A DNA stretch of 64,000 bases from Bacillus paralicheniformis (GTDB lineage Bacteria; Bacillota; Bacilli; Bacillales; Bacillaceae). The position numbers and the translations under genes are program-made. Under the pieces are notes generated by a model. It was not told the DNA's origin. It was given only the letters and a program-made list of their open reading frames with translations, and searched no databases. Below are positions 55,361 to 63,705 of the stretch, in pieces. The stretch's first letter is position 1; every line of letters begins with the position of its first letter. The stretch lies in contig NZ_LBMN02000001.1 of assembly GCF_001042485.2 (NCBI RefSeq), forward strand, positions 62,001 to 126,000, in the 5' to 3' direction.

Positions 55361-55930
55361 TTACCACTTCCCTCGACATTTCCATCCATAGTATCCCAAC
55401 TCTATTGCAAGAGACGCTGCATTAACTTTCATCCCAGATTTAATCAAAGTTTTGAACATTAATCTTGCGGCTAAATCATACTGCTTAGTTTTGATATATG
55501 TAAAGATAGCACCATTTAAAAATTGACGCGCTATATTTCCATAACTACCAATCATTTTGTTTACAACACATTTACCAAAAGATGTTGCACTAGCAACCTG
55601 AAAACTAGACTTCTGAAAAGAAGAGTCTGACGCCATTAATTCTTTTAGTTTCAAGGCAGCAGGGTCGCCCTCCAAAACTTTTTTATCAAACAATTCCTTG
55701 TTTTTAATAACATATCCCTCATTAGTTAGTTCCCCAACTTCTTCGAAGTAAAACTTTAATATTTCCTCTAATTCCTTTTCTGAATAATCACCAGAATCGG
55801 AATAGCTTTTCACCTGGGAATTCGAAAATTCGCTTGCCTGTGAAATTTGAGGTACAACAAAGGTTACTAATAAGACAGCTGTTAGCAATAGGATAAATGG
55901 TTTACAGACTCTTTTAGCTATCGTCTCCAC
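55361..55930 (-). CDS. Secreted two-cysteine protein, candidate bacteriocin precursor
   Basis: 189 aa. Sec signal peptide (IAKRVCKPFILLLTAVLLVT, cleavage near QISQASE), an acidic pro-region (40-115), then a basic, amphipathic C-terminal part from about residue 120: CVVNKMIGSYGNIARQFLNG ... ELGYYGWKCRGKW, with one Cys at each end that could form a disulfide. Layout recalls SdpC/YitM-type toxin precursors, but the cysteine spacing differs and I do not recognise the family. Confidence 0.65.
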   Translation of the reverse strand: METIAKRVCKPFILLLTAVLLVTFVVPQISQASEFSNSQVKSYSDSGDYSEKELEEILKFYFEEVGELTNEGYVIKNKELFDKKVLEGDPAALKLKELMASDSSFQKSSFQVASATSFGKCVVNKMIGSYGNIARQFLNGAIFTYIKTKQYDLAARLMFKTLIKSGMKVNAASLAIELGYYGWKCRGKW

Positions 55931-56078
55931 TTTTCTCTCTCCCTTATAATGTATTTGGTATTGTATAGATTACCATAAAATGAGTGGTAATGCCTCTGAA
56001 TATTGAAAAATAGTAAAAAAGATACATTTTAAAAACAGGAACTTGAAGCTGGTCAATAATGCTCTGCATGCAAAAATA

Positions 56079-56120
56079 CGTTCTCTTCCTGTAGGAAAAA
56101 GAACGAATGTTTGGTATAAT
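56079..56120 (+). promoter_or_regulatory. LexA-like box and inverted repeat before the LexA-domain gene
   Basis: AGAACGAATGTTTG (56100-56113) fits the Bacillus SOS box GAAC-N4-GTTY core. TATAAT follows at 56115-56120. A dyad CGTTCT (56079-56084) / AGAACG (56100-56105) with inner TTCCT / AGGAA overlaps the box. Confidence 0.6.
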
Positions 56121-56156
56121 TGTCATAGGTAAAACAAACCAATGGAGGGGGATACT

Positions 56157-56375
56157 ATGAAAAAATCCGAACAAATATTAGAAGCCATAGACGAACTAAC
56201 TAAAGAAAAAGGTTTCCCGCCATCTGTTAGGGAAATAGGTGAAAGGGTTGGTTTAAAATCTTCAAGTACAACAAAAGGTCATCTTGACCGGTTGCGTAAA
56301 AAGGGGCTTGTTGATTGGGAAGAAGGTAAGCCGAGAACATTGCATATTTTGTATAAAGAAAAAGCCACCATTTAA
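56157..56375 (+). CDS. LexA DNA-binding domain without peptidase
   Basis: 72 aa. [20 protein letters not shown] and [15 protein letters not shown] match the winged-helix domain of LexA (in LexA: [20 protein letters not shown] ...GHLARLE). It ends right after the PRTLHILY segment, so the cleavage site and the Ser-Lys peptidase are absent. It may bind SOS boxes and cannot self-cleave. Start ATG 56157 after GGAGGGG; an ATG at 56142 overlaps that site. Confidence 0.8.
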   Translation: [72 protein letters not shown]

Positions 56376-56405
56376 CGATTGGTGGCTTTGTTGTTTTTAT
56401 GTAAT

Positions 56406-56765
56406 TTAGGCAGACATAACATTACTACTATTATTATTTTGTTTTGCGACCATCATAATACCGGCAATTAACAAGAGAATGCCTGACACAAAGTAAATAG
56501 AAAAGGTATAAAGGACACCCATAATTAGAATGAAAATTCCCCAGCCTTTGCTGTTTGCTTTGACTTTAAATGTTGCAACCCAAATAAGCACAAGAAGTGG
56601 AATTGATAAATAAGTATAAATTAATAAGTAATAGAAAAATCCCATGTCAGCTTCATCTGCTGGTGTAAAACCATAAAAAAATGTGAAAATAGCTGTGAAA
56701 AACCAACCAATTGTTAAAAAGATTGTTGCAATTAATGATAAGGTAAACTCTGCTGTTCGTTTCAA
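56406..56765 (-). CDS. DUF4064-like four-helix membrane protein
   Basis: 119 aa. MKRTAEFTLSLIATIFLTIG start and four hydrophobic segments (9-30, 45-65, 70-90, 93-112), the pattern of DUF4064 proteins in Bacillus. Own ribosome site GGAGAG. Unknown function; lysogen-expressed candidate. Confidence 0.65.
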   Translation of the reverse strand: MKRTAEFTLSLIATIFLTIGWFFTAIFTFFYGFTPADEADMGFFYYLLIYTYLSIPLLVLIWVATFKVKANSKGWGIFILIMGVLYTFSIYFVSGILLLIAGIMMVAKQNNNSSNVMSA

Positions 56766-56928
56766 CTTTATTCTCTCCTTAATTTTAATCTCAATAATAA
56801 CAACAAATTCTCAATACATTCTAAGAAATATCCCCTCCATGTCCAAGCTTTCATGTGAAAAAAGCCCTCATTGTTTTATAATGAACATTTACATTTTAAA
56901 ACAAATGAGGGGGATTTTCTACATAGTT

Positions 56929-57081
56929 TTACTTGAACAGCTTGCCCAATATTTTGCCGGCTGTTTTTCCTGCAGCTCGGCGGGCCATTCGTTTCCCTAG
57001 CGTTCCATTTTTCGCCGCGTTAACATCTCCTAAAATTTTAGCTGACTTATACAGTGCTGATCTGATTTTGTTGATACTCAT
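56929..57081 (-). CDS. Small basic protein near attR
   Basis: 50 aa, strongly basic and helical (SINKIRSALYKSAKILGDVN, then RMARRAAGKTAGKILGKLFK). Start ATG 57081 after GAGGGA; an upstream in-frame start at 57126 has no site. Its size and charge fit a nucleic-acid-binding or membrane-active peptide; family not identified. Confidence 0.55.
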   Translation of the reverse strand: MSINKIRSALYKSAKILGDVNAAKNGTLGKRMARRAAGKTAGKILGKLFK

Positions 57082-57162
57082 TTTCCCTCGTCCTTTTTTC
57101 TTTTTATTAAAAGTGGATGACCTCATGGTCTGTTAGGTCATCCTCTTATCACTACTTTTTCG

Positions 57163-57181
57163 TGGCAAGAAAATGGCAAGA
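57163..57181 (+). repeat. Putative integrase arm-type sites, right
   Basis: TGGCAAGA at 57163-57170 and 57174-57181, 11 bp apart and 104 bp inside attR; one base different from the left-arm pair at 13360. Confidence 0.5.
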
Positions 57182-57284
57182 TCGCATTATAATTTTATAC
57201 TTATCCAAGGAAAACTGATAAACATAAAACCCTTGATACAAAGCCTTTTCGCTTATTACTAAACCGATGTAAAACTTATCTATC

Positions 57285-57302
57285 CGACTCCCACCGTCTC
57301 CA
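57285..57302 (+). other. attR, 18-bp attachment core
   Basis: CGACTCCCACCGTCTCCA as at 13299-13316. It is followed by CCA (57303-57305), the encoded 3' end of the uninterrupted ssrA. Confidence 0.9.
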
Positions 57303-57327
57303 CCATACATATGATGGTGGTTTTTTT
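57300..57327 (+). terminator. Displaced native ssrA terminator
   Basis: CCACCAT ... ATGGTGG hairpin (57300-57306 / 57314-57320) then seven T. The stem includes the former CCA end, so it belongs to the original tmRNA gene. Confidence 0.85.
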
Positions 57328-57422
57328 GTTTTTGGGGGAGTTTTGATGTTTGTGCAAGAGCCTTTGAAAGGCTTAATGAACATGTATGGCGGGTCATCGG
57401 TCCTCATATTGCAGCGGAAAAA

Positions 57423-57708
57423 AAAAGCTTTCCTCGAGCGACAAAAAATCATCCTACACGCTGCCTGCGGGCATCTTTAAGATAAAAAGCCCACTCATGA
57501 AAGGAACGGCCGTTCGGCGGATTCAAGAGGCTTTAGCTGCCCTCTATTTCTATCCATACAAAGAGGCAAAGAATAACGACATAGAAATGGCTGCTGCGGG
57601 CCGAAAACGGCGAACGCGGTCAAACGGTTCCAGCTGATGTACGAGTTGTCTGCGGATGGTATTTACGGACCGAAAACGAAAGCAAAACTTGAATCACTAC
57701 TGAAGTAA
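57423..57708 (+). pseudogene. Endolysin 3' end remnant 2 (outside the prophage)
   Basis: Degenerate copy of the amidase linker and peptidoglycan-binding domain: SSYTLPAGIFKIKSPLMKG, GTAVRRIQEALAALYFYP in one frame to about 57590, then a frameshift, and DGIYGPKTKAKLESLLK-stop in another. It lies beyond attR, hence in chromosomal DNA left by an older phage or exchange. A short terminator follows at 57715-57736. Confidence 0.8.
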
Positions 57709-57714
57709 TACAAA

Positions 57715-57736
57715 AAGGCCTCTAATAAGGGCCTTC
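57715..57736. terminator. Small convergent terminator
   Basis: AAGGCC TCTAATAAG GGCCTT between the endolysin remnant and the immunity gene; weak T run. Confidence 0.5.
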
Positions 57737-58030
57737 TTATCTCCATCTCCAATTTATTTCATTATCATTTTCGTAAATCCCTGGAAGGGATATACCAACC
57801 TTTTTTTGCTTTTCATCAATAATAAACCAATTTTCATCATCTAACCATTCTTCACTATACTGTTCAATGGCAAAAGGGTCATCCTCGTTTACTACAGCCT
57901 TAAAGAAATCTTTGAACTTTTCCATGTTTTCATTAGGAATGATTGTTCCATACATCCAGACACCTTCAACAGTAGCGCCTTTTATTTCACCCAAGCATTC
58001 ATTTTTATAATATAGAAGCATATTTATCAC
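57737..58030 (-). CDS. Putative immunity protein for the second LXG toxin
   Basis: 97 aa, acidic, soluble (GVWMYGTIIPNENMEKFKDF near 25-45). Overlaps the toxin stop by 4 bp, so it is made with the toxin. Family not named; the position is the evidence. Confidence 0.7.
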   Translation of the reverse strand: MINMLLYYKNECLGEIKGATVEGVWMYGTIIPNENMEKFKDFFKAVVNEDDPFAIEQYSEEWLDDENWFIIDEKQKKVGISLPGIYENDNEINWRWR

Positions 58031-59745
58031 TCCTTCGGATGTACTTTGATAAATTGTTTTGGAACTTCACCTTTTACAAAGTATTCAGTGTCTCTTTGAG
58101 TCCATTTTAAAGCTTTGTTTTTCCAGTATTCAGACTGTCGAGTATCATTTTTGATTAACCTTTCGATTTGTTTAGGAGATAAAATTACAATATCCTTCAC
58201 TTCACCAGACCTGATGGCTTTACGGAGAGCAGATATGTCGAGTTCTATTGTATTTTCACCGTATCCCTTTGCAACTTTTTGATTTATTGTAAAACTTGTA
58301 TATGGGCTGTTGGATTTCCCGCCTTTTCTATATCCTCCAAGGACGTGCTCTGTTACAGTAACCTGACGACCTTGGTACATACCAGTTTTGTTGGCAGGTA
58401 CAAGATTACCGGTTTCAGGGGAAATATGAGACTTGCCTATGCCGTTTGGTCTTTTAGGCTCATAAGGAAAGTCTTCACCTCTGTAAAGATTAGTGGCCCT
58501 ACCGTTATGTGAGTTTACACTCAGCACTTTTCCGGCTTTCTGCATACCGAAAGGTGCTATCATTGCGATTGCACGATTTAGGCTATCCTGTCGCTGTTCA
58601 TCCGAAATCTTATTTCCGAGCATATCCCGTCCGGTGATGGTTTCGCTGAAGCCATTAGCCGCGGCCAGTCCATATAGGCCTTTTTCAGAGTTTTTCAGAG
58701 CGTGGAAGGTTTTCGGGGTTTTGTAAGCAGCCAGAGCTTTGTCTACAGTTGTGACTGCTTTTTCGGCCTTGTACATGCTGTATACACCTTTGATCCCTTT
58801 TGCACCTTTGCCTAACCAGCCGACAACCGGGATATAGCCGGCCGCACCCATCGCTCCGGCGGCGACTCGCTGGCCATCCGTTAATTTCTCGCCTGTGATC
58901 GGGTCAATCCCTTCAGCAGCTCTTTTATAATCATAGTACCCGCTGATTTCTCCTAAAAATGTTCCACCAGCATCAAGCGTTTTTAAATACCAAGGCTTGT
59001 TTGCTTCTTCTTCTTGTTTTTCCTGCAGTTGCCGGGCTTCGGCTTGTTCGCTTTTGGAGTCGATGTAATTAGTGGCCTGTTTTTCAACTTCCATCGTATT
59101 CTTGTAGATTTCACTGGAATGAAACGACTTCAAACTAAAATGCATCGGAGCCGCACTTTTTCCATGGCTTGTTGCTTCCATTAGACCGGAATACTTAGCG
59201 AGCACTGTATTGTCAAGAGCTTCTAAATTTGAGTATTCGGTTTTTAACGATTCGTCAAGCTTGTTGACAGCATCGATCGTGTTCTGGCGAGTTTCTTGTG
59301 CCTTGCCCATTTTATCAATATAGTCATCTAGCGTCCAATTATCCAAGTCAACAATATCGCTTACGCTGGCGATGATCTTATCCATTTCCAGCTTGAGCCC
59401 TGAGACGATTTCCGTTGCTTTCAAATCCGCATTTTTCAGCTCATGATCCAGAAAGGAGACTTCCACATATGAATTGGACAGCTTTTGATCTTTAATATCG
59501 CCGGAAACCCCTTTAAAAAAAGCGATCTGTGCATCGACAAGCTTGAGCCAACTATCAACGATCTCGGCCTGTCCTCTAAAGAAGTCTTTGATGTTGTCCG
59601 CGCCTTTTCCCTCAAAGTCATCACCTAAATCAGCAACGCCCAGAAACGCTTTTTTCAGTGTTTGCAGTTGTTCTTCAAAGGCTTCATATTCTTTCTTACG
59701 TTTGTTCGCTGCTTCAATTAAAGAACTCGCTTCAAAGACTTTCAT
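58027..59745 (-). CDS. LXG polymorphic toxin, ADP-ribosyltransferase-like C-terminus
   Basis: 572 aa. LXG domain 1-210 (MKVFEASSLIEAANKRKKEY), pre-toxin TG segment near 265-320 (RAAEGIDPITGEKLTDGQRV), and toxin domain from about 425: LYRGEDFP, YTSFTINQKVAKGYG, then TIELDISALRKAI. The LYRG / TSFT / later acidic order resembles ART-type toxins that modify proteins or nucleotides using NAD; catalytic assignment is tentative. Exported by the type VII system. Its whole locus sits outside the prophage but repeats the prophage layout. Confidence 0.8.
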   Translation of the reverse strand: MKVFEASSLIEAANKRKKEYEAFEEQLQTLKKAFLGVADLGDDFEGKGADNIKDFFRGQAEIVDSWLKLVDAQIAFFKGVSGDIKDQKLSNSYVEVSFLDHELKNADLKATEIVSGLKLEMDKIIASVSDIVDLDNWTLDDYIDKMGKAQETRQNTIDAVNKLDESLKTEYSNLEALDNTVLAKYSGLMEATSHGKSAAPMHFSLKSFHSSEIYKNTMEVEKQATNYIDSKSEQAEARQLQEKQEEEANKPWYLKTLDAGGTFLGEISGYYDYKRAAEGIDPITGEKLTDGQRVAAGAMGAAGYIPVVGWLGKGAKGIKGVYSMYKAEKAVTTVDKALAAYKTPKTFHALKNSEKGLYGLAAANGFSETITGRDMLGNKISDEQRQDSLNRAIAMIAPFGMQKAGKVLSVNSHNGRATNLYRGEDFPYEPKRPNGIGKSHISPETGNLVPANKTGMYQGRQVTVTEHVLGGYRKGGKSNSPYTSFTINQKVAKGYGENTIELDISALRKAIRSGEVKDIVILSPKQIERLIKNDTRQSEYWKNKALKWTQRDTEYFVKGEVPKQFIKVHPKE

Positions 59746-59838
59746 ACGTCAAACCCTTTCAAAAGACTTATTCAGAAAAAAGTTTACCACTTTATAGAAA
59801 AGAATGGACAATAAATCCTGTGGTTCACTGAAAATGAA

Positions 59839-59988
59839 TCATAATGAAGAGGAAGGAAGAAGGGTGGAGAAAATTAGGCTAAATCGTTCCAATGGTGCGT
59901 CAAATACTTGCAACCACTCAGGATCATAATTTTCAAATTCTATAAACTCGAGATTAAAGAACTGTTTTAAAACTTTTTTGACTTTCAT
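59839..59988 (-). CDS. Short orphan frame upstream of the toxin
   Basis: 49 aa, VKKVLKQFFNLEFIEFENYD and EWLQVFDAPLERF, with no ribosome site. Probably a truncated immunity-type gene. Confidence 0.3.
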   Translation of the reverse strand: MKVKKVLKQFFNLEFIEFENYDPEWLQVFDAPLERFSLIFSTLLPSSSL

Positions 59989-60028
59989 CAATCTATTTTA
60001 TTTTGAATGGTTTCTTGCCGATTGGTCA

Positions 60029-60409
60029 TTAGTTATTATCAAGAAAATCAACTGCTATTCTGTCAACTAATAACTCTACGGGTTTACCTGCCAGATATTT
60101 ATAATCATTAAAATATCCATTGTCATCATAAATTTTTATTCCTGCATCAATATAATCTTCATGTAGTATTCCGTGTATATAATATCTATAACTATCATCA
60201 ATTCGTGCTAATTCTTTGATTTCCTTATCTAACTCAAGAAGGTCTGACTGATCTAAAATTGTGAAGCTAATAAAAACAGGATACTCTCTCCCTTCTTCAA
60301 TGACATAGGGGCAAATAGTTGAAAATCCAGTGAATTCAAATCCGTTTATTTCAAGTGTAACCTCTTCCTCTATATGTGGGTGTAATTTTTTTAGTATTGC
60401 ATTATTCAT
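60029..60409 (-). CDS. Orphan immunity-like protein
   Basis: 126 aa, acidic, soluble (EEEVTLEINGFEFTGFSTIC; YYIHGILHEDYIDAGIKIYD). Start ATG 60409 after AAAGGCGG. Small acidic genes upstream of LXG toxins are often spare immunity genes against related toxins; that role is inference. Confidence 0.6.
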   Translation of the reverse strand: MNNAILKKLHPHIEEEVTLEINGFEFTGFSTICPYVIEEGREYPVFISFTILDQSDLLELDKEIKELARIDDSYRYYIHGILHEDYIDAGIKIYDDNGYFNDYKYLAGKPVELLVDRIAVDFLDNN

Positions 60410-60581
60410 TACTATCAACCGCCTTTTATTTATCGACTGGATTCATTATAGGGACATTCTTATTATTAATGGTTTTCTAAAAATAGCATTCTCCTCTGAT
60501 ACATTTGGTTACAATCACTAAAGAATAAAGCTTCCTTTTACGAAATGAAAATGGATATACAAAAAAGAGAAATCCATCTTC

Positions 60582-61124
60582 TTAAGATTGCAATTTCAAT
60601 TTTTTGGCCTGCCCATATGTAGTCACAAGCTCTCTGAAAGAATGAAGTTCATTTTCAAATGTGAAAAAGCGTTTCGGTATCAAAATCATCTGGCTGCTTG
60701 ACGTTTTCATGAGGATGAGGCGTTTATATTCTGTTACTGCTGTCACTTCATACCATTGAAACAACGTATCGAAATTCTTAAATTGAATCTGAATTCCTTG
60801 TGGATTGATAGTGTAAGTTCTTTTACGTTTTAGCCGTTCATTTTTCCGATAGACAATTTGCATCCGGATATAAAAAAAACCAATTAAAAGTGAGGTTAAT
60901 ATTATTGAAAGTACAATCATGAGAAGTCCATTCAACAACAATTCGAGTGTTTCACTATGATAAACGGTAATCGGCATCTTCCCATCGACGGAAAACACCC
61001 AGACCAACAATAGAAAAATAAGAATAAAATAAAGGAATGCGTATTTTTTAAGCCAATAAAAAAAGAAGTATCTCATATCCTGTAATGTATATTCTCCCTC
61101 AAGAAAGACACTGTGTTGGATCAT
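60582..61124 (-). CDS. YcxB-like membrane protein
   Basis: 180 aa. Two membrane helices near 30-48 and 66-90, then a PH-like YcxB C-terminal domain (RTYTINPQGIQIQFKNFDTLFQW, ...ILIPKRFFT in parts). Start ATG 61124 with GAGGTG upstream. Members are found as immunity-like proteins beside toxin loci and as orphan membrane proteins. Confidence 0.65.
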   Translation of the reverse strand: MIQHSVFLEGEYTLQDMRYFFFYWLKKYAFLYFILIFLLLVWVFSVDGKMPITVYHSETLELLLNGLLMIVLSIILTSLLIGFFYIRMQIVYRKNERLKRKRTYTINPQGIQIQFKNFDTLFQWYEVTAVTEYKRLILMKTSSSQMILIPKRFFTFENELHSFRELVTTYGQAKKLKLQS

Positions 61125-61326
61125 AAGTTTACTGCACCTCAAACCTGTTTTCCTTTAATTTTAGCATAAAGTTTCATTTATTTTCAGAAATTGGCTTTTC
61201 TTTGGAATCGGTATAGCAGAGGCACCGTGTAATCGACTTAGGGATCGCTAAAAAAGGATCAGAGGGTATTATGTCGAACTTTGATTGTATATACATTCGA
61301 AGGAGCTGACCAAAAGGAGGTCTACC

Positions 61327-61488
61327 ATGCTCATCATTGAATCGCTAATAGGATACGTTTGTTTCTTTACTGTTAATGCCATTTATGATACATACATCAA
61401 AAAAGCCAAGACTCCGTTTGGACACTTGGCTTTGATTTCGCTTGTTCAGACTGCGATTGCTTTAAGTCTTTTCTTTATTTTCTCCTGA
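61327..61488 (+). CDS. Small membrane protein, 53 aa
   Basis: Two hydrophobic segments (LIIESLIGYVCFFTVNAI; LALISLVQTAIALSLFFIFS) joined by YDTYIKKAKTPFGH. Start ATG 61327 after AAAGGAGG. Unknown function. Confidence 0.6.
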   Translation: MLIIESLIGYVCFFTVNAIYDTYIKKAKTPFGHLALISLVQTAIALSLFFIFS

Positions 61489-62158
61489 TTATAAGAGGTT
61501 GCCGCTTTCCTCAGCGGCACTCAGCTTTTCGGTCATTCCTCCGGATTCAGCTCGCTTGTCAAGTCGCCGCCCGTTCCTTAAAAAATCCAAAACATGATGA
61601 TTTATAATATCTCCGCTTTTCCGTCTTCGGGGAAGCTGTAATGCTCCGCTGATTCAACTTAAACTCTTTTTCTTTCCGCGATTAAGAATCACCTCTAGGC
61701 AACGTACGGATGTCTATAAAACAACCCTATTTTCTTTTAGAAAAATGAAATTAGTTCATAAGAATCAATTTTAGATTATGAAAAAGAAATGATAAAAGAC
61801 ACTTAATATGCTTAAAAAATTATGGTAAGTTTTTGAAGGCGCTAAATGTAAAAGTTTGTATGATCAACGCTTATGCAAAACGGTTATTAAATATGAACTA
61901 CAGGAGGGGATGCGGAGAAAGAAGAGCAAAGCGCCGGCAGATAAATCACCGGTCAGGTTATTGCGGTTGGCCAAGATTCTGAACGCGTTCTTCCGGAAGA
62001 GGGCTAGGCCCGGCTTCGCGAAGGAATAGAGCTATGAAAGAAGCTGCTTCAAGATTAGAAATCGCCCCAAAGCCGGATCGCACTTTTCAAAGACAGGGGC
62101 TTCTGCCGGAAAAATCGGCAACTCGCCTGATTTTATAGATAAAAGGAGGATGTTGGTT
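61489..62158. other. Non-coding stretch with decayed fragments, upstream of xynD
   Basis: About 670 bp without a sound gene. 61489-61655 minus has a start-less open frame ending MTEKLSAAEESGNLL; 61955-62138 has broken frames such as ITGQVIAVGQDSERVLPEEG. Hairpin GCCGC / GCGGC at 61502-61519. AT-rich DNA at 61730-61900 probably holds the xynD promoter, not located. Confidence 0.45.
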
Positions 62159-63705
62159 ATGAAAATGAAGTGCGGTGCATGTTTATTGGTTCTTGTGCTA
62201 TTCATGAGCTGTATACCTGGGAAATCTGTACTTGCTGCCAGCACAACCATTGCAAAACATGTAGGGAATTCTAACCCGCTTATAGACCATCATTTAGGAG
62301 CGGATCCCTTTGCGCTGACCTATAACGGAAGAGTCTACATCTATATGTCCAGTGACGATTATGAATATAACAGCAACGGAACGATTAAGGATAATTCATT
62401 TGCCAATTTGAACAAAGTGTTCGTCATCTCTTCAGCGGATATGGTGAACTGGACAGATCACGGAGCCATTCCGGTGGCAGGTGCCAACGGGGCTAATGGC
62501 GGCCGGGGGATTGCGAAATGGGCAGGCGCGTCCTGGGCCCCGTCAGTCGCAGTTAAAAAGATAAATGGTAAGGATAAATTCTTCCTTTACTTTGCAAACG
62601 GCGGCGGAGGTATCGGGGTCCTCACCGCAGACAGCCCGACCGGGCCGTGGACAGATCCGATTGGAAAAGCGTTGGTTACAATAAGTACACCGGGAATGTC
62701 CGGCGTTGTTTGGCTATTTGATCCGGCAGTGTTCGTAGATGACGATGGCACCGGTTATCTGTATGCCGGCGGAGGCATCCCCGGCGGTTCAAATCCAACG
62801 CAGGAGCAATGGGCAAATCCTAAAACAGCACGAGTCATAAAATTGGGGAACGATATGACCAGCGTTGTTGGAAGCGCGTCTGTGATTGATGCGCCTTTCA
62901 TGTTTGAAGACTCGGGAATTCATAAACATAACGGAAAATATTACTATTCCTATTGCATCAATTTCAGCGGTGTGCACCCGGCCAATATACCACCGGGTGA
63001 AATCGGCTACATGACCAGCTCAAGTCCCATGGGCCCTTTACGTATAGAGGGCATTTCCTGAAAAATCCGGGTGCATTCTTCGGGGCTGGCGGAAACAACC
63101 ATCATGCTGTTTTCAATTTTAAAAACGAGTGGTATGTGGTGTACCATGCTCAAACTGTCAGTTTCGCTTTGTTCGGAGCCGGCAAAGGATACCGTTCTCC
63201 CCATATCAATAAGCTGGTCCATCTTGCAAACGGGTCCATTCAAGAGGTGGCGGCAAATTACAGGGGAGTGTCTCAGCTTGCCAATTTGAATCCGTATAAC
63301 CGGGTAGAAGCTGAAACGTTTGCCTGGAATGGACGCATTTTGACGGAGAAATCCTCAGCACCCGGCGGACCGGAAAATAATCAAAACGTAACAAGCATTC
63401 ATAACGGAGACTGGATTGCTGTAGGAAATGCTGACTTCGGCACGCGCGGAGCGAGGACATTTAAAGCCAATGTCGCTTCCACTGCAGGCGGTAAAATTGA
63501 AGTCCGTCTCGACAGTGTAACAGGTAAGCTTGTGGGAACTCTGAATGTACCTTCCACAGGCGGAGCGCAGACTTGGAGAGAAATAGAAACCACTGTGAGC
63601 GGCGCAACCGGTGTTCACAACGTCTATTTTGTATTTACCGGAAACAGTTCAGGCAACTTGTTTAATTTTGATTACTGGCAGTTTACACAAAATGAGCACC
63701 GGTAA
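62159..63705 (+). pseudogene. xynD: Arabinoxylan arabinofuranohydrolase xynD, frameshifted
   Basis: Signal peptide (MKCGACLLVLVLFMSC, about 1-28), GH43 five-blade propeller with base Asp in LIDHHLGADP (about 43) and acid Glu in PFMFEDSG (about 250), then CBM6-like domain (VEAETFAWNG on). At about 63035-63040, GGGCCCTTTACG lacks one base against the expected GPFTYRGHF reading; the frame stops at 63061 and continues in another frame to 63705. The truncated product (about 300 aa) lacks the last blade and the CBM. Start ATG 62159; the ATG at 62150 overlaps AAGGAGG. Confidence 0.85.

Larger units (their letters stand above)
13299..57302. mobile_element. About 44-kb siphovirus-type prophage in ssrA
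   Basis: Bounded by an 18-bp direct repeat, with integrase next to attL and a complete-looking module order: lysogeny, early, replication, late activator, packaging, HK97-type head, long-tail genes with a 1490-codon tape measure, host lysis, accessory genes. No structural gene is visibly broken, so it may be inducible. A tyrosine integrase using the tmRNA 3' end is a common choice of Gram-positive phages. Which named phage it resembles most cannot be settled here. Confidence 0.95.

Noticed and set aside
57386..57637. 83-codon frame as a functional wall-binding protein
   Set aside because: No signal or enzyme domain, and the frame leaves the homologous reading before the conserved end; treated as pseudogene.
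61955..62138. A gene with ITGQVIAVGQDSERVLPEEG and MKEAASRLEIAPKPD frames
   Set aside because: Stops and frame changes break it and no family is recognised; noted only as a possible decayed fragment.
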